Positions 34,801-44,399 of a stretch of DNA of 64,000 bases are shown here, piece after piece. The position numbers and the translations under genes are program-made. The stretch comes from Lumbricus terrestris (taxonomy: Eukaryota > Annelida > Clitellata > Crassiclitellata > Lumbricidae), in NCBI GenBank assembly GCA_949752735.1, contig OX457044.1:10905729-10969728 (forward strand). The letters are read 5' to 3'. The notes under the pieces are model-generated. The model ran no database searches, was not told where the DNA came from, and saw only the letters and a program-made list of their open reading frames with translations. Numbering within the stretch: the first letter of the stretch is position 1; the number at the start of each line of letters is the position of its first letter.

Positions 34801-37800
34801 AGTTGTAACCAAACAATCATTTTGTTATTTATTGTGGTATGACACGCTATTCAATGCAGCAAATTACGTGTCATGTAATAAAGGTGCTCTGCTAATGGTC
34901 CTGCACTTTGTAACCACCTCTCTCCCTTCACACGTTCTTCATTATTAACTCGTATCCAAAGCTTATCTTTCACTGTCTCGAAACTAATTTCTTCTCCCTG
35001 GGTTTTTCGCACTGGGAGCGCCTCTGATTAGTTTTCTCCATGGTAACCGCATCCAAATTCATTTCTTTCCAAATCCTCAAATTACAAAAAAATTACCTTG
35101 CGGTCACACTAAACTAAAATAGAACTTTTCAGTAGTTCCATGCATCCTATTTGCTTAATTAATGAAAACCAAATTGGCTTTTCTCAGCTGTCATTAATAC
35201 CAATGCACTGTTTATAATGATTTCTGCTAGAGGAGCTGCCTCTTGATAAATCTTCCGACTTTATTCAATTTAGTATTCTTCGTTGCTTAAACATTTGACA
35301 CTTTTCAAAGTATCCCGGTTTTAGCATGTAATAAATTCTGGTTGGGACATCTGACAAGCAAGACATTTTTAAACCCCCCTTACCCTGCTTATAATTTTAT
35401 ATTTAAATCACCGGGGGGCTAAAAGAATGGTTTGAGATCCATTTCTATTCAAACATACATACGCTGTGTGGAAGGTCATTCCAGTTTTCGTACTTTTGGG
35501 CGGCATACGGAAAGATGCGGTCGTTGATGATCTGAAGAGTGGTCAGAGTAATGACGCGCATGGAGCTGAAGTAGGACGACCAGAAGAACGCCACCTGGTG
35601 ACGCATCACCTCAATGCGCTCCATGGAAATGTTCCGCAGAATGTCCATCACTTCGAGAATGTCATCTTCGCCCACAACAATTGCGGCACTGCAGAAGAAA
35701 TTCCATTTTCATTGACTCTAGTAATTCATTTGATTTAATAAAATATTTCAGAAATTCGAATTTTCTCACACGACGAATTGGTGCAAACATGAAAGCTCTA
35801 CAGAAAGAGTAACAAGAAGTTGAAAGTCTTTGTGTTGACAGATTGACAGAAAAAGTAGCACATATTATCAATAAACTGTAATATATATAGTCTATCTGCT
35901 TTGAATGGTGGAATAAGCAAAATTAAGTAGCATCTCCACGTTTTTAGAATGTGCTATATACCAGCAGTCAAAAACGTGTAAACCTGATCCCTTTAAAAAA
36001 CTTTAATTTCCATTGCCCTACAGAAATGATTTCAGAATTACAACAATTATAGCACCACAGAATAATTAGAGTTTATTAACGATTATTACAGAGTTTTGAT
36101 ATAGCGAACCTTCAATGTAAACTACTCAGAAGCGCTCGAAGTCCAACCAACGCAAAATAGGGCAGCTTTAAGTTCGAAAAGAACATCGTGGTGTGACCTC
36201 TAGGCACCAGGTGAAGTGCAACAGGGAGTCCATTCCAGGTTCTACGGCGAGCTACCGAGAATGAGTGCCGCTGCATTAGAGTAGCTCATGAGCGAGGGGC
36301 CAAGAGTTCAGCTTGATCAGGATTGACCAGCCGATCAAAGAGCAGATCAGTAATTAATGCTGAGATGACCAGAGTAACAAATAAAAGCTTTAATTCTTGA
36401 AATGTTATCGTTATTCTGCATTAACCAGTACGTACCGCTTCCAGTCTAAGACTTCTGAGAATGGAAGAACATACGAGTCGGCAATAATAACTGGAATGCT
36501 TCCAGCGGATAGACAGTCTCCAAGCGCCATCTGACCCAAACGGTTGCCTCGAATTACCAGACAGAAAGTGGCTTCCTGTTCCAGTAAAGACAATGGCTCA
36601 GATGAAAATCATTTCCAAATTAAACATCGGCAACAATGAAACAATGATAGCCAAACCCATAGATGTGGATAGTATCAAGGTCACAAAAGAGTACTAATGA
36701 AAGAGCATAATTCAAATGAAAGAGAACCAGGCTCATGGAAGAATACCATACTCAATTCCTCATGGAAGAGTACCATGCTCATGGTAGAGTACCATGTTCA
36801 TTACTCATAGAGGAGCATCATGTCCATGGGAAGGCAGCGGGAAGCGATTCCATCATCCGTGTGCTTTTTGTGCCAGGGTCATTAGCACAAACAGTAAACA
36901 ACCCACTCCAGTAACAAAAGCATCACCAAAACGTTAAATTGTACAAGTCATTTTAATGCAACGAACAAAAGCATCTATCTGAAGAGTCTTGTGAGAGATT
37001 GCCTGCCAACAATCTATTCATGAGAGAGAAATGCCTGAGAAGGAGTTCTACGAGAGGTCACTCCAGGCCGAGAGCCTACCACCGAGAAGACACAGTTCCA
37101 CATCAAACCTGGAGAACGTGAGGATAGAGATGATGCTCCAAATGTTCGTCACATCTTGCGGAGAAGTTGTGCGCTGCGCATCGGTCGAGCAGAAGAAAGT
37201 CTGGATGGGTCTTTTCGATCGTCCTTAGGTCCTCCAGGTACTCAGGGTGAAGTCCAGTCTGAGCAGACACAGCAAGCCACTGTCTGTGTGCTCTGAAAAG
37301 CATACTTTCAATTCAAAAAAAATTCATATGTATACCAATTCTTCAAAAACAAAGGAATGTATGAAATTGTATAAACCAAGTAACCATAGTAATTTGTGAT
37401 GCTAGGGCGCAAAACTAATCACTAGTTACCTGCAAGATACTGCACCAGAAGATGAAACAGACAAGACGGGTCACAATCATTAAATATTCTTCAACAGCAG
37501 TTGCCTATGAATAGATTGTCCATAATGTGCAAAGCAGCAAACCAATTGTAATGCTGTTTCCTTTGTCTGATACAAAATATATTGCTGTACTGTCCAGCAA
37601 ATTTAATTTGCAGAATAATCAAGCAATAGTTGCCAAAGACCTTGCTGCAAAAACTATTCTGAAACTTTTTGATCAATTTTCTCACTCTATACTAATGAAA
37701 GAATCGAGTATAACTTCAGTTTAAAAAGAGATATTTTTTCTAATTGTAAGCTATTTAAACAATGAAACCAAAGATTAATCAGGCACATAAATAAATGAGA

Positions 37801-39775
37801 TTCTTTTTATCAAAAACATGTTTTTTAAATAAATAAGGAAACCAATAAGAAAAGGAATTTGTCTCTGCTACGATTTTGGTGCATTTTAAAATTAAAAACA
37901 TTGTATACGCAATTAAAGTTTACTCAGCAAATAAAGCACTTTATTAAAAAAAACACCAAGTAACATTATTCTACAAGAATTATTTTATTTCCTGTAACCT
38001 TGGGTTAATAAGAAATTTCTTAATTAGAAATATTGAAATCTTTAAAATTTGAATTTTGTGAACAACATAAGCCTACGATGGAGATTTTGGCGGCATTGTG
38101 ACGGATCTGAAGAATGGATTGAAGACTGGAATGGAGACATCGAACGTCCGTCGGTAACTCCACGTCGAGAATCCGCCTCCAGCCAGAACGGACCGACTGC
38201 GGTCGACGTCAAGGGTCGTACTGTAGTCAGGCGCCGTACCAGGCAACATGTTGAATAGAAGATGGTTGGTACCAGAATTCCACCTGGTTACAAGACAATA
38301 CAATTGTATTTCATACAATACAATTTACAACTTATTTCAGGCAACACAAAGTTCTGTATTTGATGCAAAACAGCATGATGGTATTATACACAACACAACC
38401 GTTTCTCATGCAATACAATATAACATATACTGTATTTGATACAATATAAGAGCATTTCATAAAGTATAATACTATTGTATGTGATGCAACACAACTGTAT
38501 CTGATGCAAAACAATACAACTGTATTTCATACAATACAAAGCAACTGTATCTCATACAAGACAATACAACTTTATTTGATAAAACAACATAAAACTGTGT
38601 TTGATACAATACAACTGTGTTTGATACAATACAATACAACTGTGTTTGATACAATACAATACAATTGTGTTTGATACAATACAATTGTGTTTGATACAAT
38701 ACAACTGTGTTTGATACAATACAATACAACTGTGTTTGATACAATACAATACAACTGTGTTTGATACAATACAATACAACTGTGTTTGATACAATACAAT
38801 CGTATTTTATAAAAATCAATACAACTGTTTGTCACATTTCAACTGTATATGATATTGCGCTTCTTCCCAAAGTTCAAAAGTGCACACACATAATGATACG
38901 ATGGAGCATCAATGGCCCAGTGCAACAGCACACCTGCTCAAGGACCTGCTCGAAGTGGCAATATTTTAAGTTTACCTCATGCAGTGACATCATGTGAAAT
39001 TACCTCAAGTGGCATCATGTTAGGCTTACTTCCTGAAGTGGCATCATGTTAAGTTTACCTCACGCAGTGACATCATGTGAAATTACCTCAAGTGACTTAC
39101 TTCCTGAAGTGCAACATGTATGCGAAATTTACATCCTCAGGCAGCAACAACGTTTACCAAGCTACAATTTAACGTGTTCAGTTTCGCAGCTCTAACTGTG
39201 TATATACCTGAGTGGAAATAAATCAATCACATCACAAATCATCGTTTCACTTGCCTTGGCAGTGAAGCGAGGATTTTTGCCGTCTGCTCCAGACTGATAC
39301 TGTTCTGGTTCAACAAGTCAAGCTGCGGGACAAAGAGACACGCCTTTGCTGGATCCGACGTATGGTAGACGCTCTCACGAATCGCCTCCATGATCTCACC
39401 GAATTCACGAGACGGCGCAAGCAGCAGGTTCTTTCCTTCGACGTCAACATATTTCGTCTCTGGGTAGATGTAAACGGTGATGCGGCTTTGACCGTTGTAG
39501 CCACAGTGATAGACATCAAAGCAAGTGTGAAACGTGCAGTTCTCAACCGTTGCGTTGGCGTGAAGCGAATCCTGTGATATCACAACCTCTGAGTGCTCCT
39601 CGTCGGAACTCGCCTGTCGATCTTGGTCGTCGTCAGTTGGAAGAGAAATATACGAAGACAGGTGCAAGGCGAGGGCGACGATCAGACAGGCGAAGATCAT
39701 CAAGAAGAGAATTACGTAGAACGTACGATACTTCTTGTCGAAACCAAAACCACGAGTCTTCTGTGACCGATGCAT
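28510..39775 (-). CDS. EXT2: Exostosin-2, heparan sulfate co-polymerase subunit, complete, 10 coding exons
   Basis: Coding exons, 5' to 3' on the - strand: 39775-39255, 38283-38077, 37292-37109, 36575-36436, 35688-35463, 34789-34606, 33388-33319, 32279-32183, 31145-31002, 28863-28510. Joined they give 2127 nt and 708 aa (human EXT2: 718) with every phase consistent. It is a type II Golgi membrane protein: cytosolic residues 1-17, one membrane span about 18-40, a stem, a GT47 exostosin domain about 85-400 ([29 protein letters not shown] block), then a GT64 domain about 440-700 with [16 protein letters not shown] at 527-529 (metal/UDP-sugar binding) and [12 protein letters not shown]. Family knowledge: EXT2 pairs with EXT1 to add GlcA/GlcNAc to heparan sulfate chains. 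Intron 1 uses a GC donor. Intron 6 has a multiplied acceptor. A 5' untranslated exon is probable because TTTCTGTGTTTTAG lies 15 bp upstream of the ATG. Confidence 0.95.
29650..30000 (+). repeat. Dispersed repeat GGGTATACGCGGGTATACGG in EXT2 intron 9
   Basis: Tandem-like GTATACTCACCTC units, then a GGTCGTCAGAAATTTCG / GGTTGTCAGAAATTTTTGG module, then a terminal TACTCACCTCAAAAGTTC. A related copy is at 46078-46325. The apparent ORF is not convincing as a gene. Confidence 0.65.
31002..31145 (-). CDS. EXT2: EXT2 coding exon 9
   Basis: Acceptor CATTTCCAG and donor CATAAG|GTAAGC. Encodes 48 residues including [22 protein letters not shown] and [11 protein letters not shown] of the GT64 domain. Confidence 0.96.
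31195..32020. repeat. 59-bp minisatellite, 14 near-identical units, in EXT2 intron 8
   Basis: Fourteen units at exactly 59-bp spacing, starting GACAATTTCTACATTAGAAA. They end either AAACTA or AAAATA. Units 8-14 alternate strictly, giving a 118-bp higher-order repeat. A degraded unit follows to about 32055. The near-identity implies recent expansion or homogenisation. It begins 50 bp from EXT2 exon 9. Confidence 0.97.
32183..32279 (-). CDS. EXT2: EXT2 coding exon 8 (catalytic DDD)
   Basis: Acceptor CTTGTTATTTAG and donor TATGAG|GTAATC. Encodes [20 protein letters not shown], including the metal-binding DDD at residues 527-529. Confidence 0.96.
33090..33255 (-). mobile_element. SINE fragment lacking the tRNA head, EXT2 intron 7
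   Basis: Shares TTAAACGCCTGCAAGACGCA, CTTTACATTTAC and CAACTGAACAGACAGCTTTG with 56265-56395. It ends in an (ATT)n tail and lacks the Pol III promoter portion. Confidence 0.8.
33319..33388 (-). CDS. EXT2: EXT2 coding exon 7 (70-nt micro-exon)
   Basis: Only 70 nt: acceptor TGTGATTGCAG and donor AGCAACAG|GTGAAT. It encodes [13 protein letters not shown] and NRLSNR, which match the family's LWPKIRVPLKVV...NKLSNR. Both split codons restore in phase. Its acceptor lies inside the first unit of a 41-bp tandem repeat. Confidence 0.92.
33381..33539 (-). repeat. 41-bp tandem repeat that duplicates the EXT2 exon 7 acceptor
   Basis: Four units at 33381, 33422, 33463 and 33504. Each holds, on the - strand, a pyrimidine/GT-rich tract, GATT(G/A)CAG and CTTCAGTTTG. 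The exon-proximal unit supplies the real acceptor TTGCAG; the other three read TTACAG. Confidence 0.95.
34255..34320. repeat. (ATCA)n microsatellite, EXT2 intron 6
   Basis: Imperfect AATC/ATCA repeats. Upstream, a 10-bp hairpin AAAGCAGTGC...GCACTGCTTT lies at 34143-34183. Confidence 0.8.
34606..34789 (-). CDS. EXT2: EXT2 coding exon 6 (start of GT64)
   Basis: Acceptor TGTTTCTTTAG and donor CCTCAAG|GTTCGT. Read in phase it encodes [25 protein letters not shown] and [10 protein letters not shown], the opening of the GT64 domain. Confidence 0.93.
34865..35060 (+). mobile_element. LINE 3' tail fragment, EXT2 intron 5
   Basis: CACTGGGAGCGCCTCTGATTAG preceded by a degraded reverse-transcriptase C-terminal stretch. 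Homologous to 21600-21630 and 28170-28190. Confidence 0.55.
35463..35688 (-). CDS. EXT2: EXT2 coding exon 5
   Basis: Acceptor TTTCTTCTGCAG and donor CACAGC|GTATGT. Encodes the [20 protein letters not shown] block (here [19 protein letters not shown]) that links the two transferase domains. Confidence 0.95.
36436..36575 (-). CDS. EXT2: EXT2 coding exon 4
   Basis: Acceptor CTGGAACAG and donor GAAGCG|GTACGT. Encodes [15 protein letters not shown] and [16 protein letters not shown], the most conserved part of the GT47 domain. Confidence 0.95.
36720..36830. repeat. Short tandem repeat (ATGGAAGAGTACCATGCTC), EXT2 intron 3-4 region
   Basis: Four to five diverged ~30-bp units built on CATGGTAGAGTACCATG, partly palindromic. 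Lies in the intron between EXT2 exons 3 and 4. Confidence 0.7.
37109..37292 (-). CDS. EXT2: EXT2 coding exon 3
   Basis: Acceptor CTTTTCAG and donor CTCCAG|GTTTGA. Encodes residues 244-304 with the conserved [11 protein letters not shown] block. Confidence 0.93.
38077..38283 (-). CDS. EXT2: EXT2 coding exon 2
   Basis: Begins after acceptor GTAACCAG and encodes the conserved [12 protein letters not shown] and [12 protein letters not shown] blocks. It ends CCATC|GTAGGC. That donor is fairly weak and was chosen because it alone gives the right phase and alignment length. Confidence 0.9.
38275..38835. repeat. ACAATACAACTGTGTTTGAT minisatellite, EXT2 intron 1
   Basis: Degenerate units to about 38580, then almost perfect 15-25-bp units to 38800. 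The repeat runs up to the exon 2 acceptor. Tyr/Cys/Ile/Val-rich reverse-strand ORFs are artefacts. Confidence 0.9.
39000..39110. repeat. Short tandem repeat CAAGTGGCATCATGTTA, EXT2 intron 1
   Basis: Alternating units of CTCAAGTGGCATCATGTTA and GCAGTGACATCATGTGAAAT. Confidence 0.75.
39255..39775 (-). CDS. EXT2: EXT2 coding exon 1 (signal-anchor and start of GT47)
   Basis: Residues 1-173 plus two bases of Arg174. Contains the signal anchor [20 protein letters not shown] and the Cys-rich start of the exostosin domain. It ends CCAAG|GCAAGT, a consensus GC donor; no phase-compatible GT donor restores the conserved Arg-Trp junction. Confidence 0.93.
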
Positions 39776-39790
39776 TTTGCTACAATTGCT
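39776..39790 (-). other. EXT2 5' UTR end of an exon with an upstream acceptor
   Basis: On the - strand TTTCTGTGTTTTAG is followed by 15 nt and then the EXT2 ATG. A non-coding first exon therefore probably lies further upstream, beyond 39.8 kb; it cannot be located by eye. Confidence 0.5.
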
Positions 39791-40044
39791 CTAAAACACA
39801 GAAACATGCGTACACAAATTACACATGTTAAATGACTTGTGCAATAAATCGGAAAATGCAAAAAGACTAATATGCTGCACAAAATTAACAGAAAAAGGTT
39901 CAGTGCTGTTTTTCAAACAAAATTCCTTCTGGATTTCCCAATTACATCATGGTAAGTAAATGGAAATGAGGGTAAATATTTTCAGCAGGTGACCATGATA
40001 ATCCTTAAATGATAACCCTTAAATGAATGGTGATTGGTGAACTG

Positions 40045-40345
40045 ATTAAATTAACACCAGTTCAAGTGGTTCTGCAAGAACCCCCACACAAGCATGGCTA
40101 CAGAGTCAAATGGCCACTCAAACAAGGCATACTTACTTAGTACTAAGTCCTTCCTGTGCAGGTCTGCATATCGAGCAGCACACTTTCTCCACTCCTCCAT
40201 GTCCATCGCCAGTTCCTCAGCCTCCTCCCATGACATCTCCAGAGTCCAGACATAGATCTCAAGTCGTTTTGATAGTGTCTTTCCAGTTCTTTCGTGGTCT
40301 TCCTCTCTTTCTTCTACTTCCAGCATTCTAAGACATCACCTGTTT
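40045..40345 (-). mobile_element. LINE reverse transcriptase C-terminal remnant
   Basis: The - strand reads RKRGRPRKNWKDTIK and, after a frame change, WEEAEELAMDMEEWRKCAARYA. This is the GRPxxxW...EEAxxLAxDRxxWRxxVAR ending of LINE ORF2 proteins. It is upstream of EXT2 and not part of it. Confidence 0.75.
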
Positions 40346-40914
40346 GGCTCTTCGAATCTCATCCATATGAACAAAATGCCCCGATTCACCTCAATCGAAT
40401 CAACACACTTTCTAATGGCATTTTCCATATCTTCTTGTCCCATCTTCTCTCACATGATTATGCTTGTTATCTTGTCACACCACGATACATGCAGAATCCT
40501 CCTCAGTCACCTGGATTCTACATGCATCGTCTTCAAGCAGCTGCATCATGCTTAGAGGCATGCACCTATTCTAAACAAATGTCTTTTAGCATGCCTTGCT
40601 GTTTCGTACTTGGAAGAACATTAACTATTTCCTCTGGGTATCCCAATTAATAACTAGCTTACAAACCAGATGAAACCACCTATCCTCCAGGAAACCTTTG
40701 CTTCATCCTCCACCCTTTAGAACTCACTCTTTTCCACTGAAACCATTGGCTACGGCAAACGATTGCCCATGAGCATTGAACATAGCGTCCTAGACCTGGA
40801 CTTGTCACCGATTCCATTTAACTTCGATGCCGATTATAAATAAACAATCCGATAAAAAAATTACATTCTGCTCTAATTAGTAATCGATTACAAATTGGAC
40901 TGTAATATTAGACC

Positions 40915-40980
40915 TGTGGTATTGAGCGCCTCTGAGTAGTTTCCTTGAAGAGGCGCTATATAAATACTTGAATGAATGAT
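40915..40980 (+). mobile_element. LINE/SINE 3' tail
   Basis: TTGAGCGCCTCTGAGTAG...GAGGCGCTATATAAATACTT followed by GAATGAATGA, the recurrent tail family, directly before the hAT at 40994. Confidence 0.65.
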
Positions 40981-40993
40981 GCGCTGCCTTAAT

Positions 40994-41442
40994 TAGGGCT
41001 GCCAACTTTTGATTTTTCCATTCCGGGACTCCCACAGTCACTAGACATTTATACCAATTAAAAGTACACTGTATATTTCATAGGCGCAAAGACGTGGAAA
41101 TTAGCACGTCATCTCTCAAAAAGAGTTAGCACTGACTAGCAGTTGCCTGTAGGACATAATATTATGCATGCTACTGAGTGTGAGTGGTTTGTAAAGTGGT
41201 TTGTAAAGTTTTCTAGACTTGAACCCATCTCAGTCCAACATTCGATGTTCAGCCAACAACGTTAGGTTTAATAGAATACCAGAATGAAAAGTCATCACAC
41301 ATCTTGCCGAGTTTAGTGTTCAAAATAACAACATTTTGTCATGTGCATCTCTATCACAAATTCCGGGACAATTTGAGATCACGGGACGCATATGGCCGAA
41401 TCCGAGACTGTCCAGGCGAATCCGGGACGGTTGGTAGCCCTA
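40994..41442. mobile_element. 449-bp hAT-like element, TAGGGCTGCCAAC family, 8-bp TSD
   Basis: TAGGGCTGCCAACTTTTGAT...GACGGTTGGTAGCCCTA is flanked by GCCTTAAT at 40986-40993 and 41443-41450. It shares CCAACATTCGATGTTCAGCC with the other copies. No coding capacity. Confidence 0.93.
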
Positions 41443-42078
41443 GCCTTAATCTATAATTGTACAGTTTACGGATTCATGAATAGCGGCGCCACAAAAGTCA
41501 GATCTCCAATTTTACAATCCACATCACCCAACACACTTCCGCCATATGTACACAACAACTTAACTTTATCACAGATTCTTACCGCAAAGCTTTCACTATG
41601 TTAAGTTTCTGGATATAACCATTGCAACTTGATAAGATCCTATGATTCAAAGTCCATTATTATTATTCTTCGAACGATAACACTTAGAAATTAGAATATT
41701 AAGATTTTGGACAATATTATTGCCCGTGCTTGGAATCACTAGGCGGCGAATTACAGATATACTTGTAGAGAAAACAACTTCTCATGAAATTTCTATGAAC
41801 GTAGCGCAACCTAGCGCCCGATTGACGCAAGCGAGATTTATACTAAATTAATTATTACCTAAATTACAAAATTTTGGCGACAACACTTTTTAATCCTCAC
41901 TGTTTGAGTTGATAGTGTTAGAGAATTGTAGTCAGTCGGTAAGTAAGAGAGTCAGTAAGTAAGTAAGTAGTTATCGTTTGTCGTTTTTCATTTTGGTGTC
42001 GCTTTTCCTGCGGTTGCCATAGTCGTAATTTTGGCCAGCAAGCTTGAAACTGGAAACGCCTAAAAGAACACTGTTCCT

Positions 42079-42600
42079 CAGGGCTTGAAGTGTGGCTAGT
42101 ATAGTATAATTATTCGTTTAAAATTATACACAGAAGTAATAATAAAGCTTAGTAATAATAATTAAGTAAGTATATTCTTTAAAGTACCAGCTGCAAAATG
42201 CACTCTGGTTTATAAAAAACAAAAACATGAACATACAAAACAAATACAAGACAAATCTGGCAGCCATCAACGGCACCAATCATATAGCTCAAGCCCATTG
42301 ATGGTAAAGTCACGACAGAGTCATCCTTAGACAAAAGGCCGCTCGAGAAGCACAAGTAAACCACCGTCGAACTCCTACACGTTGGCTACACGAAGAGTCT
42401 AGCCGACAGTTTATAGTACCGATTTACGATGATGGTATAGTTTATGCTAGAGGTCATGGACGGCGTCCATGCGCTTATTTTTGAAATATGAACGCCGTCC
42501 TGCCACTTATTGGCCAGCACAGCCTGGAAAGGTAAAAGCGTCTTCTTTTGGAAAGGCAAGGGGCGTCCAGGCACTTATTTTTCCCACACTTTAAGCACTG
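42079..42600. mobile_element. MITE (CAGGGCTT family) interrupted by a retroelement tail
   Basis: CAGGGCTTGAAGTGTGGCT (42079-42097) resumes as GTCATGGACGGCGTCCATGC (42453) and ends CACACTTTAAGCACTG at 42600. The insertion 42100-42445 is flanked by GCTAG (42095-42099, 42446-42450). It carries AAGTAAGTATATTCTTTAAAG, the tail of a LINE in reverse orientation. The MITE's own flanks, CTGTTCCT and CTATTCTT, are an imperfect TSD. Confidence 0.8.
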
Positions 42601-43167
42601 CTATTCTTTAAGTCCTACTCTGAATAAATGGACTGTAGGCCTATAGGTTGTCGCAGCTGCCAAACGGTGGGCTATATCAGACTAGCGAAACTCCTTATGT
42701 ATATTCGTTTAAAAAGGAAATAAATAGAAATTTAATTAGGCCAAGGCCGAATTGATCCATATTCACTTAAGTCCTCGTTTCTGAAACAATTCAGTTCAGT
42801 TCATGGTGAGTTTAATGAACTGACGCCTGGTGTGGAATGAAGAAACCAGTGAACCTATTCGATAACAGCCAGAGGCCAAATGATGAGACTGATCGAGAGG
42901 CTGAGAGCAATCGTGGATTGCGAAAATAATATCCTACGTTTCAATAAACATAACTATAGGCTAGTCCTACTTCAGGACTGAACTGGCAAAATTAGAGGTG
43001 TGTAGGCCTATTGGTATGCGTTGGGCGGATTTGCTTTGTAGGCTGATATTAATTAGCGCCTTGTACTGCAGGCTGTCAACCCAGTTAGTAGGCCCGCCTA
43101 TAGTTAAGATGCGTGTAATGTGTATTCTGTTTTCTCCGTTCTTGTGAGTTAATTGTTAAACTGCATA

Positions 43168-43604
43168 GGGGCCGTCCATAAAGTACGTCACGCTATTTTT
43201 GACAATTTTGGACCCCCCTCGATCCCTTCTGTCACAAACTGTCACAAATCTTGGACCCCCCCTAAAGTACGTCACACTTTCGAACATTTTTTTAAAAAAC
43301 ATAACCATTTAAATAACCCACTAAACCCTAGGATACTATCCCTAATCCCTCTTATAGTGACGTGTGTCCCTAAACGCTTTGATAGTGACGGGAAATCAAC
43401 TTTTATCCCATCAGACCGGGTTTTAGACACGCCTGGCCGGGCCGGGTCGGATTTTAGGTACTAAGAACAAAAAATATAATAAAGAATTTAAAAAATAAAT
43501 GTGTGACGTCACACATGGCCTGACCCCTCCCCCCTGTCACAAACTGTCACACTTGCTTACACCCCCTCCCCCCCTGGAGCGTGACGTACTTTATGGACGG
43601 CCCC
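43168..43604. mobile_element. 437-bp MITE, GGGGCCGTCCATAAAGTACG termini, copy 1
   Basis: Starts GGGGCCGTCCATAAAGTACG and ends GTACTTTATGGACGGCCCC, flanked by ATA on both sides. It shares CCTAGGATACTATCCCTAAT and CGCCTGGCCGGGCCGGGTCG with copy 2. Superfamily uncertain; a 3-bp duplication would fit PIF/Harbinger. Confidence 0.9.
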
Positions 43605-43827
43605 ATAGGCCTAATTATTGTACACTGTTACCGGTTGCGGTCTGTCAACCGGATTGTTGAATAAAAATATTATTATTAGTATTATTATTAGTAGTAGTAG
43701 TAGACGTTACTGTTGCCTATAATTGTCCTGTCTGAAAATCATTTCGTGTAAATTTTACTTAAAAGAGATGTGGAGAGAGACTCGATTACTAAAATTGAGA
43801 TGGGCGCTGGCTCGCATGCAAAAGTAG

Positions 43828-43922
43828 CGCCCGATATGGGACTCGAACCCATGACCCTCAGATGACTGAGGCTATTTTCAGCTCTTAAAAGTCTGATGCT
43901 CTACCGACTGAGCTAACCGGGC
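43828..43922 (-). tRNA. tRNA-Lys (UUU) with a 22-nt intron
   Basis: The - strand reads GCCCGGT...ATCGGGC-G, a full 7-bp acceptor stem with one G-U pair. The A box is TAGCTCAGTCGG and the B box GGTTCGAGTCC. The anticodon stem pairs TCAGA with TCTGA around loop CTTTTAA, and the T stem is ATGGG/CCCAT. The anticodon TTT is at 43887-43889. A 22-nt intron (43864-43885) sits at the canonical 37/38 position; its AAAA can pair with the anticodon-loop TTTT, as in functional tRNA introns. Removing it leaves exactly 73 nt. A Pol III T4 terminator lies 4 nt downstream. It is therefore probably functional. Confidence 0.92.
43864..43885 (-). other. Intron of tRNA-Lys(UUU)
   Basis: Twenty-two bases after A37. 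They contain GAAAATAG, complementary to the anticodon-loop UUUU, which supports endonuclease splicing. Confidence 0.85.
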
Positions 43923-44399
43923 TCACATGCCAAGAGCTTGTAAAAATGCAAAAGATTAGACTGTAATTAATTTGCACAATCAAAGCTTGAATCATATTTT
44001 CCAGAAATTTCCTAAATGCTCTAAAATCAAAAGCACAATAATTATCATCATTTTCTTGTAGTATTGATATCTTGGGGCCCTACATAGCGAGGCCATAAGA
44101 ACGCCTTCAGGGTCTCTTGTGTAACCATACTTTCAATCTCATTGAGTGCTACTTCTCTTGTTACTGCTCACCGAATAAATGATTTTATTTTATTTGATCA
44201 TATATTATTAATGAATTATTACTGTCTCTAAATGCAACAACGATTCCTAAAGTTTTAGTTATAGGTCGGCTCGAAAGAAAAATGCGTAGGATTCGCTTAG
44301 TTATTCGCCAGATGTCCCAGCGCTTATAGGAGATTAATTTTATTCTCTATTCATTTCATGAGCATTAATCAAACTCATTGTTGTCATCGTAAATTTGTA

